The notes under the pieces were generated by a model. It was not told the origin of the DNA, did not search any database, and saw only the letters and a program-made list of their open reading frames with translations. Of a DNA stretch of 34,929 bases, positions 1-8,500 are shown piece by piece. This stretch comes from Deltaproteobacteria bacterium. GTDB taxonomy: Bacteria; Myxococcota; Polyangia; Haliangiales; Haliangiaceae. The stretch lies in NCBI GenBank assembly GCA_018262455.1, contig JAGSPR010000041.1, forward strand, positions 1-34,929, read 5' to 3'. Position numbers and translations under genes: made by a program. The stretch's first letter is position 1; each line of letters starts with the position of its first letter.

Positions 1-786
1 CGCTGGCAATGGATCGAGGGCAGCTGGGCGGCTGCGTACTCCGAGTTCCCTCCGCTCGATCAGCCGCCTCCACCACCTCGGCCAGAAGCCCCGGGAGACG
101 CGCGTCCGGGCGAGTCTTGGGTGTCGGGATATTGGACCTGGAAAGGTAGCAGATACGACTGGAATCCTGGCCGGCTCATCAAGGTGCCACCGGGTCACCA
201 CTTCATCCAGCACAAGTGGATGCAACGCGATGGCCATTGGTACCTCGAAACCGACGGCATGAAGGCCGACTTCCCGATGAAGCCACCTCCGGCTGAACCG
301 CGGGAGACTCCGCAGTCGCGCCCCGGCTACGCGTGGATGCCCGGCTTCTACCAGTGGAACGTTGCTGCTGAACGCTACGACTGGGTGCCCGGTCACCTCG
401 AGAATGGCCACGTGGGAGAGCGCTACACTCCCGGACGGTGGAGCCTGCAGCAGGACCCGTACTCGAGGAACCCCATGTATGTGTTCACAGCTGGCTCGTG
501 GCAGCGCGATCCATCGTACCAGACGCCGCCCCCGCCGCCCCCGCCGCCGCCACCGCCCCCGACGTACTCGGGTGGACCGACGAGCGCGCCGCCCCCACCG
601 CGCGAAGAGCGCTTCGAGCCGAAGTCGGGCTTCGTGTGGGCGCGCGGTCAGTACGAGTGGCGCAACAACGCGTACGAGTGGATCGGCGGCCACTGGGAGC
701 GCGAGCGTGCGTACAAGAAGTGGATCGACGCCCGGTGGGAGCTGCGCGGCAACGCGTGGGTATTCATCCCCGGCGCTTGGCAGTAG
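1..786 (+). CDS. YXWGXW repeat protein, 5' end outside the window
   Basis: The frame is open from base 1 to the TAG at 784-786, so the gene starts upstream of the window; 261 residues are visible. The protein is built from aromatic repeats of the type Y-x-W-x-P-G-x-W/L, for example RYDWNPG, RYDWVPGHL, YEWIGGHW and WVFIPGAW, as in the YXWGXW/WXXGXW repeat family of exported proteins. Two proline-rich spacers separate the repeat blocks, one near the start of the window and one of twelve consecutive prolines at about 525-565. Family members are mostly predicted to be secreted or envelope-associated, and no enzymatic role is established. The GTG at 121 could be mistaken for the start, but the repeat and proline pattern continues upstream of it. 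Function is unknown; the family assignment is fairly secure. Confidence 0.8.
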   Translation, partial: RWQWIEGSWAAAYSEFPPLDQPPPPPRPEAPGDARPGESWVSGYWTWKGSRYDWNPGRLIKVPPGHHFIQHKWMQRDGHWYLETDGMKADFPMKPPPAEPRETPQSRPGYAWMPGFYQWNVAAERYDWVPGHLENGHVGERYTPGRWSLQQDPYSRNPMYVFTAGSWQRDPSYQTPPPPPPPPPPPPTYSGGPTSAPPPPREERFEPKSGFVWARGQYEWRNNAYEWIGGHWERERAYKKWIDARWELRGNAWVFIPGAWQ

Positions 787-814
787 CCAGCCAGCGCGCG
801 ACATGATGATCACG

Positions 815-846
815 AGCCGCCGTGCAGACCGCACGGCGGCTTGTTT
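815..846 (+). terminator. Intrinsic terminator of the YXWGXW gene
   Basis: There is a perfect 11-bp inverted repeat (815-825 with 831-841) with a 5-nt loop, followed by TTGTTT. It begins 28 nt after the stop codon at 786. The T-rich side lies on the plus strand only, so it should stop transcription of the upstream gene. It also separates that gene from the minus-strand gene that ends at 868. Confidence 0.8.
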
Positions 847-867
847 CGTCTGGCGGTGAACCGGCGC

Positions 868-1359
868 TCAGAACCGGCGGCGGAACAGTGGCAGCCGGAC
901 CTCGACGCCACGCTCGCCACGATACGACGCCGGCACCATCTCGACCTCCGGCAGCTCGAGGTGCATCGTCCGACCCGCGATCCCGAGGTCGACGGTCGTC
1001 GCGACGCGCGCGAGCCCCTGGGTGAAGTGGACATCGCTGGCGAGCCGGAACGACAGGTACGTACCCTCGCCCGCTCCGACGCTCAGATAAGCGCGTCTTC
1101 GCCGGCCATCGACGCGCAACGCGACCATGTCCTGGCTGAGCACGTCGAGGTGATAGCCGAGCTGGTTGCCGAGCGCGGTGAGCTGGTCGGTGATCTGCTC
1201 GGACAGCGTCAGGCGCTGCGCGTCGGGCACGTGGGGCCACAGCCGGTCGTAGAGGCTACTGTCGTCCGCCGCAGCGGGGCTCACCGCGATCGCCGTGATC
1301 GCCGTGATCGCCACGACCGCGCTCACGATGCCTCGAGCTCGTCCCACCGGTTTCAGCAT
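868..1359 (-). CDS. Small exported protein of unknown function
   Basis: This is a 163-residue product with an ATG start at 1359. The N-terminus has a basic stretch (MLKPVGRARG) followed by a hydrophobic alanine/isoleucine/valine segment and a probable signal peptidase I site near SPAAA-DD, so export is likely. The mature part is about 130 residues with alternating hydrophobic and charged residues and no motif I recognise. It is divergent from the TraB/GumN-like gene at 1420, with only 60 bp between the starts, so the two may share a regulatory region. GAGAG lies about 11 nt upstream of the ATG as a weak ribosome binding site. Good codon-position GC and the signal peptide support a real gene; the function is unknown. 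Confidence 0.65.
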   Translation of the reverse strand: MLKPVGRARGIVSAVVAITAITAIAVSPAAADDSSLYDRLWPHVPDAQRLTLSEQITDQLTALGNQLGYHLDVLSQDMVALRVDGRRRRAYLSVGAGEGTYLSFRLASDVHFTQGLARVATTVDLGIAGRTMHLELPEVEMVPASYRGERGVEVRLPLFRRRF

Positions 1360-1393
1360 CGTCGGATCACTCTCGTCGTTCTGTCAGCGAGCC

Positions 1394-1409
1394 TACCAAT
1401 GACGTGGTA
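1394..1409. promoter_or_regulatory. Palindromic operator candidate in a divergent intergenic region
   Basis: TACCA and TGGTA form 5-bp inverted arms separated by 6 nt. They lie between the divergent starts at 1359 (minus) and 1420 (plus). The placement fits an operator for a dimeric regulator acting on the plus-strand gene, 10 nt before its ATG. The arms are short, so chance occurrence is possible. Confidence 0.25.
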
Positions 1410-1419
1410 AAGCGCACCT

Positions 1420-2418
1420 ATGAAGCGCTCCCTCTTCGTGACGCTGGCGTCCTTCGTCGGCCTGGTCGGGTCGTTCACCGCCTGCAAGCAAGCCGCTCCG
1501 AACCACGAGGTCAAGCCAGCCGAGGTGGCGAAGAGCGACAAGCGGGTCGTCGAGCCTCCGAGCTCGGGGAGCGCGGCCGCAGCGGCCGACCCGTGGACGA
1601 AGACCACCACGACCGAGCCGAAGGACCCGCTCGAGAAGCCGCTGCTCTGGTCGATCGCGAAGGACGGCAAGACCACCTACGCGCTCGGCACGATGCACAT
1701 CGGCATCGATGCCGAGTCCCGGCTGCCCCAGATCGTGTGGGACAAGCTCGACGCGGCGGCGCGGTTCGCGATGGAGACCAACCTCAACGATCCCGCGCTC
1801 GCCGGCATGGGCAAGCGGACCGCGGGTGGCACGTTGCATGACGAGCTCGGGCCCGAGTACTGGAAGAAGCTCGAGGCCACCGTCGGGTCCGCGATGGCGA
1901 GGGGGATCGACACGATGAAGCCGATGATCGCGGCGACGCTGCTCTCGCTCCGCGGCTTGCCGACCACCCCGCCGATGGATGGCGTGCTGCACGGGCGCGC
2001 GATCAACCAGCACAAGGAGATCGTCTTCCTCGAGGAGGCCGCGAAGGAGGCCGCGATCCTCGAGAAGTGGATGGACCTCCGGATGCTCAAGATGATGCTC
2101 GACGAGCCGGAAAAGGGCATCCAGGGCTCCAAGGACATGCTCGCCGCCTATGCCGAAGGCGATGAGGGGAAGATCGTCGCACTGTCGGATTCGCAACGGG
2201 CCGATGCGCTGGCGCACGGCTTCACCGCAAAGGAGTACGACGAGTCGATGGAGGACCTGCTGTACCACCGCAACGCATCGTGGATCGGTGCGATCGAGAA
2301 GATGCACGCGGCGGGAGGGGGCTTCATCGCGGTCGGGGCCCTGCATCTGGTCGGCAAGCGGAGCGTCCTCGACCTGCTCGCGGCCAAGGGCTACCAGATC
2401 ACCCGCGTCTCGCCCTGA
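1420..2418 (+). CDS. TraB/GumN-like lipoprotein
   Basis: This is a 332-residue protein starting with a signal peptide and a lipobox-like GSFTAC, so it is a probable lipoprotein with Cys at position 22. After a linker rich in Lys, Ser and Ala, the core starts with LLWSIAKDGKTTYALGTMHIG, which is the conserved GTxH opening of TraB/GumN proteins. It continues with an acidic METN motif and ends with FIAVGALHLVG, the second conserved Gly-x-x-His. These paired GxxH motifs and the Glu are the presumed metal-binding residues in the TraB/GumN/Tiki family; eukaryotic Tiki members are metalloproteases, while bacterial roles are mostly unproven. Length fits the family. It is transcribed alone, divergent from the small exported protein. 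The assignment to the family is strong; enzyme activity is inference. Confidence 0.85.
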   Translation: MKRSLFVTLASFVGLVGSFTACKQAAPNHEVKPAEVAKSDKRVVEPPSSGSAAAAADPWTKTTTTEPKDPLEKPLLWSIAKDGKTTYALGTMHIGIDAESRLPQIVWDKLDAAARFAMETNLNDPALAGMGKRTAGGTLHDELGPEYWKKLEATVGSAMARGIDTMKPMIAATLLSLRGLPTTPPMDGVLHGRAINQHKEIVFLEEAAKEAAILEKWMDLRMLKMMLDEPEKGIQGSKDMLAAYAEGDEGKIVALSDSQRADALAHGFTAKEYDESMEDLLYHRNASWIGAIEKMHAAGGGFIAVGALHLVGKRSVLDLLAAKGYQITRVSP

Positions 2419-2490
2419 GGAGGGCGGCCTCACGAACGCGTCGGCGTGGCTCGGTCAAAAGTGCCGGGCATCGAGCCAGGGGCTGGTCCA

Positions 2491-2512
2491 CGATGTCCGC
2501 AACGGGACATCG
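2491..2512. promoter_or_regulatory. Short hairpin in the gap between two lipoprotein genes
   Basis: CGATGTCC (2491-2498) and GGACATCG (2505-2512) form a perfect 8-bp stem with a 6-nt loop. It lies 73 nt after one stop and 40 nt before the next start. No T-run follows, so it is not a standard intrinsic terminator; it could be a weak terminator, an operator or a leader structure. Confidence 0.3.
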
Positions 2513-2551
2513 GTCGCGGTGTCCGGATCCCTAACTCTCGTGGGAGGTCAC

Positions 2552-3556
2552 ATGCGCGCTCAGCTCGCCGCTGGATTCGGACTCATGGCGTCGATCGGGA
2601 TCGTGGCCGGGTGCAGCAGCGACCGGCCGCCCGATCCGGAGCGCGCGATGTCGAGTCGCCGCGTCGTGGGCAAACCTGACGTGCGCGATGCGCGCGAGGT
2701 CCGCGAGGTACCGGATCGCCCAGAGGCACGCACCCCGGCCAAGGTGAACCTGGCGCTGGGCGATGGCTTCGAGATGCGCCAGCCGATCCACGACGGGCGG
2801 CTGACCCTGGTTCCGATCATCGCGACCGGGGCGACCCCGGCCACGAGGTTCATCACGCTGAACGAGGGCATGGCGCGCAACGTGGTCAGCGTGCGCGAGG
2901 TCGGCGAGGAGTGGGAGGTCGATACTGTCCGGATCACGAACCGCGCGCGCGAGCCGCTCGTCGGGCTCAGCGGCGAGCTGATCCTCGATGCGAATCAGGA
3001 TCGCGTGCTCGCCGAGGACACCGTGGTGGCACCGGGCAAGACCCTTCTCGTGCACGTCCGGTGCGTCGAGCAGGAGCGCGATCATGGCGGCACGACCTTC
3101 CACGCCGGCCACGCGATCGGCGAGCTCTCGCTGCGCCGCCGGGTCGTCCACGACTCGCAGGAGGCGGTGTGGGCCCAGGTCGACGTCATCAACGCGCGCA
3201 ACCACCTGTCGCCGGAGAGCAAGACGTATCGCGGCTCGGCCCGGCTCCAGAGCCAGGGCGCCGCGCGTGAGCGTCGAGACAGGCTCGTGGCCCAGCTCCA
3301 GGGGCTCGAGGAGCGGTCGCGGATGGTCGGGCTCGCGATCGCCGTCGACGGCGAGGTGCTCGCGATCGACAGGCTCGCCACCCCGGCGCTCTACCAGCAG
3401 CTCGAGTCCGAGCTCGTCGCGTCCTACCTGCCCGACACCGACGGCCCCCCGGCCGAGGGCAAGAAGCTCGGTCCCGATGACGTCCGCGCGCTCGCGAAGC
3501 GGAGCCCGGACACGGCCACGAGCGCGTCGAGCAGCGTGTTGCGACCGTTGCCGTGA
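2552..3556 (+). CDS. Lipoprotein with an ARPP-1 (DUF6569)-like domain
   Basis: I place the start at the ATG at 2552, preceded by GGGAGG and followed by a clear signal peptide and lipobox (IVAGC, Cys 20), giving 334 residues. The frame stays open further upstream to 2150, but that part overlaps the previous gene and reads as its shadow. The core has features I associate with the ARPP-1 domain: LTLVPI, a TLNEGM segment followed by a VREV strand, then GELILDANQDRV, VHVRCVEQER and a late segment (VGLAIAVDGEVLAID) before the C-terminal helix. The domain was defined by association with ADP-ribosylglycohydrolase and rhodanese/phosphatase proteins, and its biochemical role is not firmly known. Here it is exported as a lipoprotein and stands alone upstream of a copper-monooxygenase-like lipoprotein. 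The family call is by motif memory and is moderately sure. Confidence 0.6.
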   Translation: MRAQLAAGFGLMASIGIVAGCSSDRPPDPERAMSSRRVVGKPDVRDAREVREVPDRPEARTPAKVNLALGDGFEMRQPIHDGRLTLVPIIATGATPATRFITLNEGMARNVVSVREVGEEWEVDTVRITNRAREPLVGLSGELILDANQDRVLAEDTVVAPGKTLLVHVRCVEQERDHGGTTFHAGHAIGELSLRRRVVHDSQEAVWAQVDVINARNHLSPESKTYRGSARLQSQGAARERRDRLVAQLQGLEERSRMVGLAIAVDGEVLAIDRLATPALYQQLESELVASYLPDTDGPPAEGKKLGPDDVRALAKRSPDTATSASSSVLRPLP

Positions 3557-3682
3557 CCCGGCAGGTCGCCTCGGTAGGGGTGGATATCCCACCTGCGAGT
3601 GCACGCCCCCTCGGTCACAAGATTGAGTCGTTGTTCTTCCTCGGCAGCCTCGGTACGTTGCACCCACCTGAGGGGGTTGTAC

Positions 3683-4714
3683 ATGCGCCGTCTTGCTGCC
3701 TTGCTGCTCGCTGGCTCGATCTCGCTGTTCGCCTGCGGAGACGGGGATGGGAGCGCTACAGCCGACGCCACACCGCCCGATGCGCCGGGGTTTTCAGGCG
3801 ACAAGTACTCGATCGATTTCGGTCCGGTCACGGTGGCGCCAGGGCAAGAGAACACGCAGTGCATCCAGGCGCGGATCTCGAACGCGACGGCGATCAAGGT
3901 CCACCAGATGCACAACGTGCTGAGCCTCGGCTCGCACCACCTGATCGTCTACAAGGACGACATGGCGACGGCGGAGCAGCTGACGCCGTTCGACTGTCAG
4001 CCGTTCACGGGCGCGCTCAACCCCAGTGGCATGGTCGCGCCGATCATGATCACCCAGCGCGCCGACGACGAGCTCTACCTGCCCGAGGGGGTCGCGTACA
4101 CGCTCGGCGCCAACCAGATGATGCGTGTCGAGATGCACTTCATCAACTCGACCGATCAACCGATCCAGGTCACCGCCCGGGTCGACCTCTACGCGGCACC
4201 GGAGGGTTCGATCCACGACGAGGCGAACATCCTGTTCATCGGCAGCCCCGACGTCAGCATCCCCGCTGGCCAGACCGTGACGCTCGAGCAGTTCTTCACG
4301 CCGAGCCGAGCCTCGCTCGACCTGACCGGCGCGAAGTTCTTCGCGATCACCGGTCACACGCACCAGTACGGAACCGACATGCAGGTCTCGACCGCGCCGA
4401 CCAACGGCGGCACGCGGACCTCGGTCTACGCGCCGTCGCCGTTCGCATGGAACGAGCCGCTGACCCAGACCCACAAGCCCGAGTTCGAGATCCCGAGCGG
4501 CCAGGGCGGCTTCGACTTCAAGTGCACGTACACCAACACCTCGGCGGCGACCGTCGGCTTCGGCGAGTCGGCGACCGACGAGATGTGCTTCTTCTGGGCG
4601 TACTACTACCCGTCGAAGGGGGCCCACGTATGCTTCCACACGCAGAGGTTTGGCGGGGTCGACCTCTGCTGTCCCGACGCCGGCGCGACGCTCTGCAACA
4701 TGGTCATCCAGTAG
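3683..4714 (+). CDS. PHM-like copper type II monooxygenase lipoprotein
   Basis: The ATG at 3683 has GAGGGGGT upstream and opens a 343-residue lipoprotein (lipobox LFAC, Cys 19; then an Asp/Ala/Pro linker). The core matches the two-domain fold of copper type II, ascorbate-dependent monooxygenases such as peptidylglycine hydroxylating monooxygenase. The visible ligand set is a His-His pair (H85/H86, GSHHLIVYK), a third His (H152, VEMHFIN), an HTH pair (H225/H227, TGHTHQYG) and a Met (M301, DEMCFFW). The spacings are close to those of PHM (HH, H, HxH, M), so both the CuH and CuM sites look complete. Cysteines near the C-terminus may form disulfides. The substrate is unknown. The gene overlaps the convergent esterase by 11 bp. 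The fold and copper ligands are well supported; catalysis is inferred. Confidence 0.82.
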   Translation: MRRLAALLLAGSISLFACGDGDGSATADATPPDAPGFSGDKYSIDFGPVTVAPGQENTQCIQARISNATAIKVHQMHNVLSLGSHHLIVYKDDMATAEQLTPFDCQPFTGALNPSGMVAPIMITQRADDELYLPEGVAYTLGANQMMRVEMHFINSTDQPIQVTARVDLYAAPEGSIHDEANILFIGSPDVSIPAGQTVTLEQFFTPSRASLDLTGAKFFAITGHTHQYGTDMQVSTAPTNGGTRTSVYAPSPFAWNEPLTQTHKPEFEIPSGQGGFDFKCTYTNTSAATVGFGESATDEMCFFWAYYYPSKGAHVCFHTQRFGGVDLCCPDAGATLCNMVIQ

Positions 4715-5414
4715 GCGCGCGCGACTTCAGGAACCGTCCGATCGCGTCGAGTACCTCGCTCGAGATCTCGTGACCGCCGACAAACGGCAGCCACTCGACC
4801 TCGGCACCCGCGGTGCGCAACCGATCGCGTAGCGTCTCGGCGACCGCGAACGGCAGCAGACCGTCTGCGCGGCCGTGGGACATCAGCATCGGCACGCCCC
4901 GTAGCGAACCGAGCCGAGGCTGCCATTCGGACTCGGCGACCAGCGTGCCCGACATCAGCACGAGGCCCGCGGGCGGTGCCGGCCGGTGGAGCGCGACATC
5001 GAGCGCGAGCATCGCGCCCTGCGAGAACCCACCGAGCACGAGGCGATCGGGCGATACCGCGTAGCGCGCCTGCAGCTGATCGAGCAGCCGACCGAGCTGG
5101 GCTCGCGCCGATGCGAGCCCGTCGGGGATCTCGGCCCGGCGATCGCGGGGGACGCCCCGCCGCAGCTCGTCTTCGAGTCGCGCGAGATCGAGCAGCCACC
5201 ACGCGCGTGAGTCGCCATATAGGCCACCGAGCTCGAGAGGTGCCTCGGGGAACACGAAGCGCACCGGCGCGTCGATGACCTGCGAGAGCGTGACGAGATC
5301 GTCACCGGGCGCGCCGAAGCCGTGGAGCAGCACGATCGTCGTCGCGGCGTCGGCTGGACCGACGATGCGGGTGGTGAGGCCGGCGAGATCGACCGTGGTT
5401 CGAGGCGGGGTCAC
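4704..5414 (-). CDS. Phospholipase/carboxylesterase family alpha/beta hydrolase
   Basis: This is a 236-residue cytoplasmic protein with a GTG start at 5414. It has the alpha/beta hydrolase layout of the phospholipase/carboxylesterase (Abhydrolase_2) family: LLHGFGAPGDD oxyanion-side loop at 29-39, nucleophile elbow GGFSQG with Ser131, acid in SHGRADGLLP (Asp184) and catalytic His in GGHEI (His215). Length is usual for the family, whose members hydrolyse short acyl esters, lysophospholipids or thioesters. No signal peptide is visible. It converges with the copper-monooxygenase-like gene and their 3' ends overlap by 11 bp (4704-4714). It is divergent from the M36 peptidase gene with about 90 bp between starts. 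The fold and triad are clear; the natural substrate is not. Confidence 0.85.
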   Translation of the reverse strand: MTPPRTTVDLAGLTTRIVGPADAATTIVLLHGFGAPGDDLVTLSQVIDAPVRFVFPEAPLELGGLYGDSRAWWLLDLARLEDELRRGVPRDRRAEIPDGLASARAQLGRLLDQLQARYAVSPDRLVLGGFSQGAMLALDVALHRPAPPAGLVLMSGTLVAESEWQPRLGSLRGVPMLMSHGRADGLLPFAVAETLRDRLRTAGAEVEWLPFVGGHEISSEVLDAIGRFLKSRAPTG

Positions 5415-5503
5415 CTCGCCAAGCTCGCACGGGCCACGACAAGTTGTCAGCGTTTACCGGCGCAGGTCGAGCGTGTTCGACCGCACCCACGTTACAACCG
5501 GGC

Positions 5504-8500
5504 ATGCTCCGAACGCGGCTCGGGTGGTCTGGCTTCTGGTGTGGTGTCCTGGTGGTTGCGACGAGCGCATGCCATGACGCGGCCCCATCCCCGCATCCGC
5601 TCGTCCGACCGGTGTTCTTCGACGCTGATCGGCTAGCGCCCGACGTCCCGATGACGATGCCGTGGCTCGCGGGCGCGGTGGCCTCGATGGATCCACGCCG
5701 CGGCTCGCCGCGGTTCGTGTGGACCCGCGATGACGCACCGCCACAAGTGTTGGTGATGCCGGCGCATCGGCGGCGCGGCGCGACCAACGCTGCTGGTGTC
5801 GCGGCGCTGTGGCACCTCGACCACCATGCCGAGCGCTGGGGACTCGATGCGGCCGCACTCGCGGGCGTGGAAGTCGCGCACGTGCATGACACCGGGCGCG
5901 GCGCGATCGTGGTCAAGCTGAAGCAACGGGTCGATGGCATCGAGGTGATGCGCACGTCACTCGCCGTCGTGATGGATCGCGAGCTGAAGCTCGTCGCCCT
6001 CTCGGGTGGCTTGCACCCCGCGGCGAGGCAGTCGGCGAACGCCGCCGAGACGCTCCAGCTCGGCGCTCGCGACGCGGTCGAGCGTGCGCTGGCCGACGCC
6101 GGGGCCGCCCGCCCTGCCCTGATCCCCATGCCCGATCACGCCGGGTACCAGCGATTTGCCGCCGCCGGTCTCGTGATGCCGGGACGGGTCAAGCAGGTGC
6201 TGTATCCGGTCGGCCTCCAGCTCGTCCCCGCGTGGGTCACCGAGGTGGGGATCCGCGAGGCCAACCGTCGCATCGAGGGCTATCGCCACGTGTTCGCCGC
6301 CGACGATGGCCGGTTGCTCTATCGCGCGGGGCTGACCGACGACGCCGCGTTCCAGTACCGCGTGTGGGCCGACGCGACTGGCGATCTGCGGCCGCAGGAC
6401 GGACCGCAGGGCGACTACACGCCACACCCGACCGGGATCCCGGACGGCTTCGATCCGCCGTTCGTCGCGCCTTCGCTTCTCACGGTCGATGGACTCAACA
6501 CAAGACCTGGCGGCGGTTCCGATCCGTGGTTGCCCGCGGGCGCCACCTCCACGATCGGGAACAACGTCGATGCGTACGCCGACATCGATTCTCAGGACGG
6601 CTTCTCGGCGGGCGACGTGCGGGCGACGACGACTGCCCCGGGGATCTTCGACCGCGTCTACGACATCAATGCCGAGCCCGACGCGAGCGCGGCGCAGCGC
6701 ATGGCGGCGGTGACGCAGCAGTTCTACGTCACGAACTGGATGCACGACTACTTCTACGACTCGGGCTTCACCGAAGCCGCGGGCAATGCCCAGACCTCGA
6801 ACCTCGGACGCGGCGGGCTCGGAGGCGACGTGCTGCACGCCGAGGGGCAGGACGGAAGCGGCACGAACAACGCGAACATGTTCACGCCCGGTGACGGCCA
6901 GTCTCCGGTGATGCAGATGTTCGTGTTCGACGCGGCGCAGGGCGGCGTGCGGCGCGACGGCACGATCGACGATCACATCATCGAGCACGAGTGGGGCCAC
7001 TACATCCATCACCGGCTGGTCGACTGCGGCAGCATCGAGTGCGGGGTGATGAGCGAGGGATGGGGCGACGCGATGGCGCTGTTCCAGAGCATCCGTCCCG
7101 CTGACGACCTGAACGGGACGTGGGGCATGGGCGCCTATCCGCTGCGCTCGTTCACCGCGAACTCGGCGTACTTCGGGATTCGTCGCTATCCGTACTCGAT
7201 CGATCTCGCGAAGAGCCCGCTGACCTACCGCTTCATGCGCAACGGGGTTGCGATGCCCGTGGGCCCGGCGTTCTCCGATGTCGATTTCCTCCAGGGCGGC
7301 GACAACTACGAGGTCCACAACGCCGGCGAGATCTGGTGCGCGATGCTCTGGGAAGGCGTGATCGCGATGATCAAGCAGAGCCAGGCGCCCACGCCGCGGA
7401 TGACGTTCGACGAGGCACGACGGCGCTACGCCGACTACCTCGTCGCCGGCATGATCGCCTCGCCGGTGGAGCCGACGTTCACCGAGCAGCGCGACGCGAT
7501 CCTCGCGGCTGCGGGCGCGGCCGACCCGACCGACTTCATCCTGCTCGCGAACGCATTCGCGCGACGCGGCTTCGGGAGCGGCGCAGTGTCACCGAGCCCC
7601 AACAGCTTCGACGGCGCCGGGCTCGTCGAGAGCTTCGCGGTGACCGGAACGCTCGACATGGTGTCGGCGACGATCGAGGAAGACGTGGCGTCGTGCGACG
7701 GCGACGGGATCCTCGACGTCGGCGAGACCGGTCGCGTGATCATCGTGGTGCGCAACGTCGGGGCCTCGACGCTCGCGGGCCCGACGGTCTCGCTCTCGAG
7801 CACCACGTCCGGCGTCGCATTCCCCGGCGGAGCCTCGACCACGATCGGATCGATCGCTCCGTTCGCAACGCGCAGCGCGAGCGTCGCGATCCGACTCGAC
7901 GAAGCTCAGGTGCTGGTGCCGAGGATCGTGCTCTCGATCGGGATCAGCGATGCGAGCGCCGCGCTCACATCGCTCACGCGGTCGACCTCGGCGGCGGTCA
8001 ACCTCGACATCACGCCGGTCGCGTCGACGACCGAGAGCTTCGAAGAGGAGGCCCTGGTCTGGACCGCCAGTGCGAGCGGCTGGGCACGCACCCTGGATCC
8101 CGGCACCACGAACATCGCGTCGGTGAAGGTCACCAGCGGTGGCGACCACACGCTGCAGACGCCGGCGCTCCAGGTGACCGCCGGCTCCGATCTCACGTTG
8201 TTGTTTCGCCACCGATTCCGGTTCGCGCTCAGCCCGGTGGGCCCCGAGGACGGCGGCGTCATCGAGATCTCGACCGACGGTACCGTGTTCACCGACATCG
8301 CGACGATCGCGAACCCCGGTTACATCAGCACGGTGACCGGTTCCGGCAACCCGCTGGCGGGCCGGCTCGCGTTCACGGGCAAGAACCCGGCGACCCCCAG
8401 CTTCGACGCGGTCAGCGTCAACCTCGGACCGTCGTTCGGCGGTCAGACGGTCTTCCTGCGGTTCCGGGCCGCCGGCGCCACGCAAGTCAGCAACTCGCAG

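Noticed and set aside
1393..2433. Minus-strand open frame across the TraB/GumN-like gene
   Set aside because: Antisense shadow, rich in Arg, His and Leu; the plus-strand frame has a signal peptide and family motifs.
2150..2551. Upstream extension of the ARPP-1-like gene
   Set aside because: It overlaps the preceding gene in another frame; the ATG at 2552 has a ribosome binding site and a lipoprotein signal.
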